Positions 38,058 through 45,704 of a stretch of 64,000 bases of DNA are shown here, in pieces. Position 1 is the stretch's first letter, and the number at the start of each line of letters is the position of its first letter. Source of the stretch: Paenibacillus donghaensis (GTDB taxonomy: Bacteria > Bacillota > Bacilli > Paenibacillales > Paenibacillaceae); contig NZ_CP021780.1 in assembly GCF_002192415.1 (NCBI RefSeq), positions 7,006,001 to 7,070,000 on the forward strand. The letters run 5' to 3'. Made by a program: the position numbers and the translations under genes. Below the pieces are notes generated by a model, which made no database searches, was not told the DNA's origin, and saw only the letters and a list, made by a program, of their open reading frames with translations.

Positions 38058-38084
38058 CTAAAAGCAGCCGGTTTCCCGGCTGCT
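38058..38084 (-). terminator. Intrinsic terminator of rpsF-ssb-rpsR
   Basis: Minus-strand arms AGCAGCCGG / CCGGCTGCT followed by TTTAGTTT, just beyond the rpsR stop. Confidence 0.85.
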
Positions 38085-38097
38085 TCACGTATTCGTC

Positions 38098-38370
38098 CTA
38101 TTCCGTTGTATAAGGCAGCAGCGCGATTTGACGCGAGCGCTTGATAGCAATGGTAAGAGCACGTTGGTATTTGGCACTGGTGCCTGTTACACGGCGCGGC
38201 AGAATCTTTCCGCGTTCGCTGACGAATTTCTTCAACAGCTCCGTATCTTTATAATCAATGTGAGTAATCTTGTTCACAGTGAAGAAGCATACTTTCTTAC
38301 GCTTGTTGCGTCCGCCACGACGAGCTGGTCTCTTGTCGTTATCGGCGCCTTCTCTTGGTTTAAAAGCCAT
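38098..38370 (-). CDS. rpsR: 30S ribosomal protein S18
   Basis: Small-subunit protein that binds S6 and 16S rRNA at the platform. 90 residues, with an arginine-rich N-terminus and the family core [36 protein letters not shown] (partly listed) and the end [11 protein letters not shown]. The cysteine-zinc motif of some S18 versions is absent apart from one Cys. Third gene of rpsF-ssb-rpsR. Confidence 0.97.
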   Translation of the reverse strand: MAFKPREGADNDKRPARRGGRNKRKKVCFFTVNKITHIDYKDTELLKKFVSERGKILPRRVTGTSAKYQRALTIAIKRSRQIALLPYTTE

Positions 38371-38390
38371 GTCAGTTCAGTCCTTCCTTA

Positions 38391-38891
38391 TTAAAATGGC
38401 AAATCATCATCCGATATATCAATCGGCTTACCATCGCCCGAAAAAGGATCTTGATTATTGTTGTTACGCGGAACATTGTTATTGTTTCCACGTCCACTGT
38501 TATTGCCGCCACCATAGGCTGGTTCTTCAGGCACACTTGCGCCACTTGATGGAGTTCCGCCTTCGCGGTTCTGCGTAGATTCCAGGAAACGGACATTATC
38601 AGCAATAACTTCGGTTACGTATACACGTTTGCCTTCATTATTCTCATAATTCCGTACTTGGATGCGTCCTTCCACAGCTGTCAGACGGCCTTTGCGCAAG
38701 TAATTGGCACAGGTTTCTGCAAGCTGTCTCCAGGTTACAACCGGGATAAAGTCCGCCTCGCGTTCACCATTCTGGCCCGTAAAGTTGCGGTCTACGGCAA
38801 GCGTAAACTGCGTTACGGCTACACCAGCGGGAGTATAACGAAGTTCCGGGTCACGGGTCAAGCGACCGATCAGAATGATACGGTTCAACAA
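38391..38891 (-). CDS. ssb: Single-stranded DNA-binding protein
   Basis: Binds single-stranded DNA at forks and repair sites and recruits partners through its C-terminal tip. 166 residues: OB fold ([21 protein letters not shown], partly listed), a G/N-rich disordered linker ([11 protein letters not shown]) and the acidic DDDLPF tip. Lies between rpsF and rpsR, the standard arrangement. Confidence 0.98.
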   Translation of the reverse strand: MLNRIILIGRLTRDPELRYTPAGVAVTQFTLAVDRNFTGQNGEREADFIPVVTWRQLAETCANYLRKGRLTAVEGRIQVRNYENNEGKRVYVTEVIADNVRFLESTQNREGGTPSSGASVPEEPAYGGGNNSGRGNNNNVPRNNNNQDPFSGDGKPIDISDDDLPF

Positions 38892-38938
38892 TTCATTCCC
38901 CTCCTTTGGAGCGATTTATTACAAAGCTTGTCAATATC

Positions 38939-39223
38939 TTAGGCAACGTCGTTCGTAATGAGATAACGAATAACTTCGTCAGAAATCTTCATGATACGTT
39001 CTAATTCAGTAACTACTGCAGGTTCTGCAGTAAAGTTAACCAATACATAGACGCCATCACGGAATTTCTTGATCTCATACGCAAGACGGCGTTTACCTTG
39101 CACATCGTGCTTTGTAATTTCCCCGCCATTGGAGATGATGCCTTGGAATTTTTCGACTGCTGCTTGAACGGCTTCCTGTTCAATGTCCGGACGAATAATA
39201 TACATCACTTCATATTTGCGCAT
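38939..39223 (-). CDS. rpsF: 30S ribosomal protein S6
   Basis: Binds S18 and 16S rRNA. 94 residues with MRKYEVMYIIRPD at the N-terminus and RRLAYEIKKFRDGVYVLVNF. Start at 39223 follows AAGGAGGTG at good distance; a GTG three codons upstream falls inside that site. First gene of its operon, with a clear promoter about 80 bases upstream. The leader may hold the S6:S18-binding autoregulatory motif, which I could not confirm by eye. Confidence 0.97.
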   Translation of the reverse strand: MRKYEVMYIIRPDIEQEAVQAAVEKFQGIISNGGEITKHDVQGKRRLAYEIKKFRDGVYVLVNFTAEPAVVTELERIMKISDEVIRYLITNDVA

Positions 39224-39304
39224 AATTTTCACCTCCTTATGGTCTGAGGCCCCTGATCACGCCAGGAGCAAGGAACGAGCACAAACATAGACTCGCACCA
39301 AATT

Positions 39305-39333
39305 AATATACCAAATTGATCATCAAAGTGCAA
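39305..39333 (-). promoter_or_regulatory. SigA-type promoter of rpsF operon
   Basis: Minus-strand TTGCAC, 17-base spacer, TATATT. Transcript leader of about 75 bases before rpsF. Confidence 0.75.
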
Positions 39334-39441
39334 GTATTATTCATACGAGCAGAATCGATGGATGCTTTTGGATACATGAAGCCACACCGTCATGCGCACA
39401 ATAACCCTGCATTCATTAGCTTTAGAAAGGAGGAATACCCC

Positions 39442-39639
39442 ATGGGTGAGAAGACCGAATATGAAAAAGGCGACAAGGCCCCCAATCCGGGCACCTATAC
39501 CGAGGTAGGCGAAGCTCGCAGCTTCCACACCGAAATTCAGCACCCGCAGCGTATTACCATGGAGAAAGGTGACACCTTTCCCGAAACCACCAACAAGAAC
39601 CGCAAGTGGAAGAAAGCCGAGAAAGCAAGGGTTCATTAA
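39442..39639 (+). CDS. yjzC: YjzC family protein
   Basis: 65-residue conserved protein of the YjzC family, function unknown. It is rich in glycine, lysine and proline (EYEKGDKAPNPGTY, EVGEARSF, KGDTFPETTNKNRKW) with no membrane segment. AAAGGAGG lies nine bases before the ATG. Divergent from rpsF and followed by a decayed element. Confidence 0.8.
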   Translation: MGEKTEYEKGDKAPNPGTYTEVGEARSFHTEIQHPQRITMEKGDTFPETTNKNRKWKKAEKARVH

Positions 39640-39892
39640 ATAATTTCGCTGTCCATGTATAAAAGAGTTCATATTGCCCCATACTATTCTCAGGCAGTAC
39701 AAAAGAGAGGTGTGGTTCCGTTGGGCGTCGTAGACGAACACAATCACAGGAATTCTGATTCAGCATCTATTGTAGGCTGGGAGTAGTACAGGAATGCCAC
39801 TCTAAAAAGGCTGCATTCCTGAGCAACACCTATTACACTTTAGTGGCTTTAGACAGAGATATTCCGAACATCATTGCTGTGCTGCCTCTTAA

Positions 39893-39919
39893 AGAGGGTC
39901 CTTTGTGGACCTTCTTTTT
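39893..39919 (+). terminator. Intrinsic terminator, plus strand
   Basis: Arms GAGGGTCC / GGACCTTC followed by TTTTTG. It could end the yjzC transcript. The 684-base gap 39640-40323 otherwise contains a hairpin, a direct repeat and the dinD control region, and no convincing gene. Confidence 0.7.
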
Positions 39920-40079
39920 GTGTCGTCTATCGAGCCCTCCCTTCCAAGGGAGGGCCCCAAAGGGCTCTGCCCTCTGGACTCCCGCAAGTTTGGCGAATGA
40001 GCCTGGCGGTACTGTGATTAGGCGGCTTGGGAGGGTGGATCGCTTATCCCTGTGGGACCGCTTAAACGCCGCATGGGCC

Positions 40080-40108
40080 GGCGTGCTATCCCTGACGGGA
40101 TGCACGCC
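40080..40108. repeat. Strong hairpin GGCGTGC / GCACGCC
   Basis: Arms GGCGTGC (40080-40086) and GCACGCC (40102-40108) with an inner TCCC/GGGA stem. Not followed by a T run, so not a typical terminator. Part of the noncoding stretch left of dinD. Confidence 0.5.
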
Positions 40109-40128
40109 GTGGGCTAAGATCAAGAGCA

Positions 40129-40198
40129 GCTGTTCCTTCGGAATGCGCTAGATCCTAAGTATAAGGGCGGGCTGTTCCTGCGGAATGCGCAAGAGCCT
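40129..40198. repeat. Direct repeat of 28 bases, two copies
   Basis: Copies at 40129-40156 and 40171-40198 match at 25 of 28 positions (core GCTGTTCCT.CGGAATGCGC). Start points are 42 bases apart, four helical turns. Purpose unknown; they may be remnants of an attachment or binding site. Confidence 0.55.
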
Positions 40199-40251
40199 AT
40201 GGCTTAGCTGATTAATATTCACGGAGGTTTCCAAGCTAAAGGTAAATAATC

Positions 40252-40302
40252 AACGCTAATTTTAGCGTTATCGATATGGTATAATAAGTTAATTAACTTA
40301 TT
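40252..40302. promoter_or_regulatory. dinD promoter flanked by two palindromes
   Basis: A TATAAT box (40280-40285) lies between an 18-base palindrome with 8-base perfect arms AACGCTAA / TTAGCGTT (40252-40269, over the -35 region) and a perfect 20-base palindrome (40283-40302, over the start site). Neither matches the Firmicute LexA box. The layout suggests control by a dimeric repressor of the lost element. Confidence 0.55.
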
Positions 40303-40323
40303 TATGTTTTCGGGAGGTCATTT

Positions 40324-41169
40324 ATGACAAAATTAACTGAACATTCGGGTTCTGAGCATAATCATTCCCTTTTTGAAAATGCTAAGAGATACGATGAAAA
40401 TGAGAATGAATATTGGTCTTCTCGCGAGTTATCAAAAATTCTAGAGTACTCTGAGTATCGTCACTTCATACCTGTTATAGATAAAGCTAAACTTGCCTGT
40501 GACAATAGTGGTCAAGAAATTCTTAACCATTTCGAGGACTTCCTCGAGATGGTTAAGATCGGTTCTGGCGCTTCACGAGAATTTGAATCCATTCGTCTTT
40601 CTCGATATGCTTGTTATTTAGTCATTCAAAACGCAGACCCTGCTAAGGAAGTTGTCGCTTTCGGTCAAACATATTTTGCTGTTCAAACAAGAAAACATGA
40701 ACTATTTGAACAATCGTCTGAGGATGAAAAACGCTTTATGCTACGTGAGGAACTAAAAAACCATAATACTGCTCTTGCTGCCGCAGCATACGACTCGGGA
40801 GTTATTACTTCCTTCGAATTCGCCATCTTTCAGAACCACGGATATAGAGGGCTTTATGGGGGTCTAGAAAACAAAGATATCCATTCGCACAAAGGGGCTT
40901 TAAAAATCACAAAAAATTCTTGACCATATGGGTCCCACTGAGTTGGCTGCTAATCTTTTTAGAGCGACTCAAACTGAGGAGAAGTTGCGACGGGACGCTA
41001 TTTCAGGACAAGTATCAGCTAATAGGACTCATTATGAAGTAGGCAAAAAGTACGTGAAACAATTGCCGAACTTGGTGGAACGATGCCGGAGGAATTACCT
41101 GTCTATGACAGTATTAAAAAAGTCGAAAAGAGATTGCAAGCCAAACCTACTCCTAAAGAACTTAAATAG
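40324..41169 (+). pseudogene. dinD: DinD-like gene with two frameshifts
   Basis: Close to E. coli DNA-damage-inducible protein D along its length (LEYSEYRHFIPVIDKAK, FAIFQNHGYRGLYGGL, DHMGPTELAANLFRATQTEE). The first frame stops at 40923 after residue 199; a second continues from about 40905 (SQKILDHMGP), and a third is needed after about 41043 (VRETIAELGGTMPEEL) to reach the natural stop at 41169. Both breaks are single missing A residues in A5 tracts where A6 would restore the frame. AT-rich codon use unlike its neighbours marks it as foreign. GGAGG precedes the ATG. Either a decayed gene or an assembly error at homopolymers. Confidence 0.85.
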
Positions 41170-41175
41170 TTATTG

Positions 41176-41200
41176 AAGGGACCTTAGCGGTCCCTTTCTT
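41176..41200 (+). terminator. Intrinsic terminator after dinD
   Basis: Arms GGGACC / GGTCCC followed by TTTCTT, directly after the dinD stop. Its left side is the point where the integrase remnant reading frame ends. Confidence 0.75.
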
Positions 41201-41203
41201 ACT

Positions 41204-41421
41204 ACAATTCCATGCTTCATCATCCCGATGTTTCCCGCTAACCATTCCGTAAAATACCGCATGTTCTGAACATACCCGTCGATCGTCTTTCCTTTAGATT
41301 CTTAGCGCGCTTAATCTTCACTACGAAGTCGATCGCATCCTCTAGCGAGTACGCCGGCAGGAGCGACGTCAGCCATCGGCGTCCGCTCCGTTAATGTCCG
41401 TTTGCCCGAGCGTTTATCCAT
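41204..41421 (-). pseudogene. Tyrosine integrase remnant (N-terminal part)
   Basis: Reading the minus strand with two frame changes gives MDKRSGKRTLTERTP, then AYSLEDAIDFVVKIKRAKN, then TIDGYVQNMRYFTEWLAGN, the start and SAM-like core-binding domain of a phage-type tyrosine recombinase. The catalytic domain is gone. It lies 143 bases from the 3' end of tRNA-Ser, the usual place for an integrase gene of a tRNA-targeting element. Confidence 0.65.
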
Positions 41422-41422
41422 A

Positions 41423-41454
41423 CAAAAAAGCCCCTACGTCATATTAACGTAGAG
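41423..41454 (-). terminator. Intrinsic terminator downstream of tRNA-Ser
   Basis: Minus-strand arms CTCTACGT / ACGTAGGGG followed by CTTTTTTG. Ends transcription from tRNA-Ser and lies directly before the integrase remnant start. Confidence 0.7.
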
Positions 41455-41563
41455 AGCATTGTGTAATCAGTAAGGTATCTCGCAATCATCTAGCGTCGTT
41501 ATCGTGTAGTTTCCGTACACATATCGTACTGAAACCATTGATACTAGCGTGTTTTTAGGAAAA

Positions 41564-41651
41564 CGGAGAGGGTGGGATTCGAACCCACGCACGCTGTGAC
41601 ACGCCTAACTGATTTCGAGTCAGCCCCCTTGGGCCTCTTGGGTACCTCTCC
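41564..41651 (-). tRNA. tRNA-Ser (CGA)
   Basis: 88-base tRNA with long variable arm. Acceptor arms GGAGAGG / CCTCTCC plus discriminator G; anticodon loop CTCGAAA with anticodon CGA in stem GCTGA/TCAGT; T arm GTGGGTTCGAATCCCAC. CCA is not encoded. It reads UCG codons. Its 3' end faces the decayed integrative element. Confidence 0.95.
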
Positions 41652-41693
41652 GCAGCAAGAGTTATTGTATCATGTACCATTCTCATTTGCAAG

Positions 41694-41900
41694 CTAATTA
41701 TTGCTTTCTCCTGCAGCCCGCAGTACCTTCTTCAGGTTCTTCTCGAACTTGACACGGGGGATCAGAACGCTATGCTGGCAGCCGGTACATTTAATCCGGA
41801 TATCCATCCCCATACGGATAATCTCCATCTCATTTGTACCGCAGGGATGCGACTTCTTCATCTGCACCACATCTCCAAGCTCAAAAACTTTACGCTCCAC
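41694..41900 (-). CDS. yyzM: DUF951 family protein (YyzM)
   Basis: 68-residue small basic protein of the DUF951/YyzM family, function unknown. Conserved VFELGDVVQMKKSHPCGTN, then IKCTGCQHSVLIPR: a short cysteine motif (C ... CTGC) suggesting zinc binding. Its start overlaps the mscS stop by one base, so the genes are coupled, as in Bacillus. Confidence 0.88.
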   Translation of the reverse strand: MERKVFELGDVVQMKKSHPCGTNEMEIIRMGMDIRIKCTGCQHSVLIPRVKFEKNLKKVLRAAGESNN

Positions 41901-42928
41901 TAGTCTTCCTCCTCTTCTCCCTCTTGAGCAGCAGCCATCTGGCCTCTCAGACGCCTTCCGGACGCTTCTCGTAGCCGACGCTCCTCTTCCCTTAGCTCTT
42001 CCTCCACAGCCGCTCTCGCAGCCTCCTCGGCCTCCCTGCGTGCTTTCTCCTCGGTCTCCGCCGCTTCGAGTGCCATCTGTTGCTCCAGCGCCTGCTTGAT
42101 ATCCCGCTGAATCTGCCGCTCCGCATCCTCTTTAGCATTTGGCTGGCAGGTTGCCGCCACACGGATTACATATTCCGCTGTGCTCATCGACTGGATGCCC
42201 AGTACATTGGGGTAAGCCAGCACATTGGGATTACGCTCCTCGATCCCTTTCAGCGCCGCTGCAATCAACGTCAAGGTCGATTCCAGGCTGCGCTCCATCT
42301 TCACCGGCACATCTACTACTGCAAGCGCATTGGCCAGTGAGTAGTTGGTCACGTTGATAATTGTGCCGTTGGGGATAATGAACACCTCTCCCGTGCTGCT
42401 GAGCAGCCTGGTGGTTCGAAGACCGATCAATTCCACAGTGCCTTTATAAGTTCCGGTCTGAATCACATCGCCTACGGCGAACTGATCCTCGAAGATGATG
42501 AAGAAGCCGGTAATTACATCCTTGACCAGACTTTGCGCCCCGAAACCTATAGCTAGACCAAGCACACTTGCACCAGCCAGCAACGGACCCAGCTCGAAAT
42601 TAAACTCAGACAGTATAAGGATGATCATCACAAAATTGCAGACGACGGTAACCACATTTTTGAGCAGCTCGCCAACCGTGGTGAACCTGCGGCTGCTCGG
42701 CAGCAGCCTGCCTTTGCGGTTCTGATTCATGGACCGGTCGATCAGATTGGAGACCACTTTGATGAGAATTCGGCTCAAGATAAATATAACTAAGATCCGA
42801 ATTCCCGCAAACAGAATGTTAGCCCACATATCAGCATCAGTGAACCAGTTCCATATTTTATCTTTAAAACGCACAACCTCTGCAACGGCCTTATCTGTTC
42901 CACTGTTCTCAGCTGCTGTCAACCACAT
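41900..42928 (-). CDS. Mechanosensitive channel, MscS family
   Basis: Small-conductance mechanosensitive channel that releases solutes on hypo-osmotic shock. 342 residues with three membrane helices; the pore helix is GLAIGFGAQSLVKDVITGFFI, followed by the beta domain (FAVGDVIQTGTYKGTVELIGLRTT, partly listed) and PNGTIINVTNYS. The last ~70 residues are an unusual charged helix rich in E, A and R ending EGEEEED. Confidence 0.9.
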   Translation of the reverse strand: MWLTAAENSGTDKAVAEVVRFKDKIWNWFTDADMWANILFAGIRILVIFILSRILIKVVSNLIDRSMNQNRKGRLLPSSRRFTTVGELLKNVVTVVCNFVMIILILSEFNFELGPLLAGASVLGLAIGFGAQSLVKDVITGFFIIFEDQFAVGDVIQTGTYKGTVELIGLRTTRLLSSTGEVFIIPNGTIINVTNYSLANALAVVDVPVKMERSLESTLTLIAAALKGIEERNPNVLAYPNVLGIQSMSTAEYVIRVAATCQPNAKEDAERQIQRDIKQALEQQMALEAAETEEKARREAEEAARAAVEEELREEERRLREASGRRLRGQMAAAQEGEEEED

Positions 42929-42930
42929 GC

Positions 42931-43197
42931 TTATCCTCCCCCTTCTCCCTCAACCAGCACATACTCTTCGTTGTTAGTTCTGCCATAGATGCCGCGTATT
43001 TCAATATGCTGTTCAGCGATGATCACCCTTACCTCCGCCAGCGCGTTACGGAAGAATTGGATCGACATCGCACACCCCGCCGTAATTTCTTTGGGTGTAG
43101 GGAATATATCAATTTCTATATCGGCATACTCCAGCAGCATTTCCGCACGCAAGGCCTGCTGGGTAGAATCAAAAGCTATCAGCAATTCATCCTCCAT
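42931..43197 (-). CDS. DUF3343 family protein, putative S/Se carrier
   Basis: 88-residue protein of the DUF3343 family, proposed sulfur or selenium carriers. N-terminal LLIAFDSTQQALRAEMLL and central EITAGCAMSIQF, whose cysteine could carry a persulfide. A cysteine-desulfurase-like gene lies 1.2 kb upstream on the same strand, consistent with a sulfur-transfer pair. Two bases separate it from mscS. Confidence 0.75.
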   Translation of the reverse strand: MEDELLIAFDSTQQALRAEMLLEYADIEIDIFPTPKEITAGCAMSIQFFRNALAEVRVIIAEQHIEIRGIYGRTNNEEYVLVEGEGGG

Positions 43198-43315
43198 AAC
43201 GGGCGCCTCCCTCCTAGGCTTAACGTCCTATCTCTTGACCCCTTAGTATAAAATCCTTCTTTCATCCATATACTAGATGTGAACCAATAGAATCAGCTAC
43301 GGAAAGGAAGATAGC

Positions 43316-43924
43316 ATGAATTTCTCACCTAAGGCCTCACCGCCGCAAGAGATTACCTGTCTCAAAATATCGCATGCCGATCCCAATATTTATTCTGCCA
43401 TCACTCATCGATTATTGTTCCACCTCTCACGCACACGCCCGGACACGCCGATTGTAATTATCTGCATTGGCACCGACCGGTCTACCGGCGATTCGCTCGG
43501 TCCGCTTGTCGGCACATCATTGTCCCGTTTTCACAGTCCACTGTTTCATCTGTATGGGACACTTGAGGAACCGGTCCATGCCGTCAATCTTGAAGATACC
43601 CTAGCGACCATTTACCGCAAACATCACAACCCCTTTATAGTGGGCATTGATGCCTGCTTGGGCCATTCCACAAGTGTAGGCAGCATCCAGGTCGTGGACG
43701 GACCGCTCCGCCCCGGCGCAGGTGTCAATAAACACTTGCCGCCCGTTGGTGATATCCACTTAACGGGAATCGTCAACGTTGGTGGCTTCATGGAGTATTT
43801 CGTTCTGCAGAATACGCGATTAAGCCTGGTCATGAGACTGTCGGACATCATTGCTACAAGTCTATATTCCGCCCTGAAGCAGTGGAATGCACATGCTAAG
43901 TCCGCTGCAACGCTAGAGCAATAA
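43316..43924 (+). CDS. yyaC: Sporulation protein YyaC (GPR-like fold)
   Basis: 202-residue DUF1256/YyaC protein, related in fold to the germination protease GPR and expressed in sporulation in Bacillus. Motifs: IICIGTDRSTGDSLGPLVGT, FIVGIDACLG, PPVGDIHLTGIVNVGG. AAGGAAG before ATG. It runs against its neighbours and overlaps the convergent DUF4446 gene by 29 bases. Confidence 0.92.
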   Translation: MNFSPKASPPQEITCLKISHADPNIYSAITHRLLFHLSRTRPDTPIVIICIGTDRSTGDSLGPLVGTSLSRFHSPLFHLYGTLEEPVHAVNLEDTLATIYRKHHNPFIVGIDACLGHSTSVGSIQVVDGPLRPGAGVNKHLPPVGDIHLTGIVNVGGFMEYFVLQNTRLSLVMRLSDIIATSLYSALKQWNAHAKSAATLEQ

Positions 43925-44396
43925 CTTCCTTCTCTTCAGGAGAAAGCGGAATTTGCGACTCCCCTTTGTCCATGGGCTTGGAATAGATATATGAGTTCTC
44001 TCTATTGTGCAAGCTGGTGATTACAACGCCGGATTGGTCATCATCGACTAAAGCCAGCGAGAAGCTCAGGTTGTTGCCCCGTTCCCCAAAAGCATTATAA
44101 CGTTTAAGAGCTATATTAGACTTCATGCTACGGATTCTAACTCCAGTTGCTTCCAATGCAGCCTTATGCTTGTGCTGCTCCTCCTCAAGCATATCCGCCT
44201 GATTCTTCAGGTCAATCAGGAGGCCTTCCAGATCCTCCACACCGTTCCCGCCCATCATCGATTCATATTTGCGCCGCATCGTACGCAGCTTGGCACCTTG
44301 CATGATTAGAATCACCAACAGCACGAGCAGCATTGCTGACACACCTAATACAAACCAAGCTAATTGATCGTTAAATAATTGATTCATCTCTGACAT
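43896..44396 (-). CDS. DUF4446 family membrane protein
   Basis: 166 residues: one N-terminal membrane helix (FVLGVSAMLLVLLVILIMQG), a coiled-coil segment (~residues 55-90) and the conserved RIRSMKSNIALKRYNAFGERGNNLSFSLALVDD region (partly listed). Function unknown; typical neighbour of parB in Firmicutes. Overlaps yyaC at the 3' end. Confidence 0.88.
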   Translation of the reverse strand: MSEMNQLFNDQLAWFVLGVSAMLLVLLVILIMQGAKLRTMRRKYESMMGGNGVEDLEGLLIDLKNQADMLEEEQHKHKAALEATGVRIRSMKSNIALKRYNAFGERGNNLSFSLALVDDDQSGVVITSLHNRENSYIYSKPMDKGESQIPLSPEEKEVIALALQRT

Positions 44397-44416
44397 AAAT
44401 GGACCATCCTTTGTGT

Positions 44417-45580
44417 TTATCTGCTACGGCTGCTCTTCTGAATTTCCCTGACAGCTGCCAGCACTCTGTCTATATCATGCTCTGTCGAATCCAAACCTAC
44501 ACTAGCCCGCACAGCACCCGATTTCAGTGTGTCTGCTGCCTGATGTGCCAGGGGTGTACAATGCATCCCGGCACGCACTGCAATGTTATATTCACGGTCA
44601 AGCCGGTGGGCAATATCAGCCGAGTCCAGCCCTTCCATCACAAAGGATACAATACCCGTCCGCTTCTCCCCTTGTTGCGGCCCCAAGATTCGAATTCCTT
44701 TCATGGACGCTAAGCCCCCCATTAACAGCTGAGTAAGTTGCCACTCCTGCTGATGAATCGAATGAAGTCCTACAGATTTAATTTTTAGCACACCTGCCAG
44801 CAGTCCGGCGATCCCCGGTGCATTCTGAGTGCCGGCCTCATATCGGTCGGGACGCACAGAGGGTTGTTCACTGCTCTCCGATTGGCTGCCTGTCCCCCCA
44901 AGGATCAAGGGTTCCAGTTCAATCTGCGGCGAGATGTATAGTCCACCGGTGCCTTGGGGACCAAGCAGCCCCTTGTGGCCGGGAAAAGCTAACAGATCAA
45001 TCCCCATCCGTCCAACGTCTATTTCCACACTACCTGCCGTTTGGGCAGCATCGACCAGAAATATAGCACCATGTTTTTTAGCTATACTGCCAATTTCTTC
45101 TATAGGAAGAATACTACCAAGCAGATTGGAGCCATGATTGCAGATTGCCATTTTCGTATTATAACAGAAGCTGTCGCTGAGTTCCTGCAGATCCAATTGC
45201 CCCTCATTATTAACCTTTAAATAATCAACTTCAATCCCCAGAGTGCGCTTTAGATATTCCAGAGGTCGACGCACGGAGTTATGTTCAGTCATTGTGGAGA
45301 TCACATGGTCTCCAGGTTTTAGAACTCCCCGAATAGCCATATTAAGTCCCATAGTCGTATTATGCGTAAAAGCAATGTCCTGAGCATTGGCCACTCCGAA
45401 TAGTTCAGCAAGCGCTGCCCGTGCTCTCACCAGCACCCTGCCTGTCCCCATAGCCAACGAATGATTACCGCGTCCCGCGTTTGCCCCGGAGTGCTCCAAT
45501 GTATTCAGCACCGCGGCCAACACTTCCGGCGGTTTCGGCCAAGAAGTAGCCGCATAATCAAGATATATCAGCTGTTTCAT
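44417..45580 (-). CDS. Cysteine desulfurase family protein (TIGR01977-like)
   Basis: PLP-dependent class V aminotransferase fold; likely releases sulfur from cysteine as persulfide. 387 residues. IYLDYAATSWPKPPEV, TEHNSVRRPL, DAAQTAGSVEIDV and the PLP-lysine in FPGHKGLLGPQGTGG are present, with a cysteine in AGMHCTPLAHQ as in SufS-like enzymes. Start at 45580 chosen for AGGGGG upstream. A DUF3343 carrier lies nearby. Substrate not determined. Confidence 0.85.
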   Translation of the reverse strand: MKQLIYLDYAATSWPKPPEVLAAVLNTLEHSGANAGRGNHSLAMGTGRVLVRARAALAELFGVANAQDIAFTHNTTMGLNMAIRGVLKPGDHVISTMTEHNSVRRPLEYLKRTLGIEVDYLKVNNEGQLDLQELSDSFCYNTKMAICNHGSNLLGSILPIEEIGSIAKKHGAIFLVDAAQTAGSVEIDVGRMGIDLLAFPGHKGLLGPQGTGGLYISPQIELEPLILGGTGSQSESSEQPSVRPDRYEAGTQNAPGIAGLLAGVLKIKSVGLHSIHQQEWQLTQLLMGGLASMKGIRILGPQQGEKRTGIVSFVMEGLDSADIAHRLDREYNIAVRAGMHCTPLAHQAADTLKSGAVRASVGLDSTEHDIDRVLAAVREIQKSSRSR

Positions 45581-45636
45581 TCGCCTGCCCCCTACACATT
45601 CTATTTTCACATTTCCTGTATCAAAACTATATTCTA

Positions 45637-45671
45637 CAAAAAAATATCCTTCCTTATCCCGCTAAGGATAT
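45637..45671 (-). terminator. Intrinsic terminator of parAB
   Basis: Minus-strand arms ATATCCTT / AAGGATAT followed by TTTTTTTG. Confidence 0.8.
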
Positions 45672-45704
45672 CTCAGGATATATTTTATAGAATCCAATAT
45701 CCGT

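Noticed and set aside
39721..39786. 21-residue TTG-started frame downstream of yjzC
   Set aside because: It has an AGGTG-type site but the frame is very short, with no recognisable motif; not enough to call a gene.
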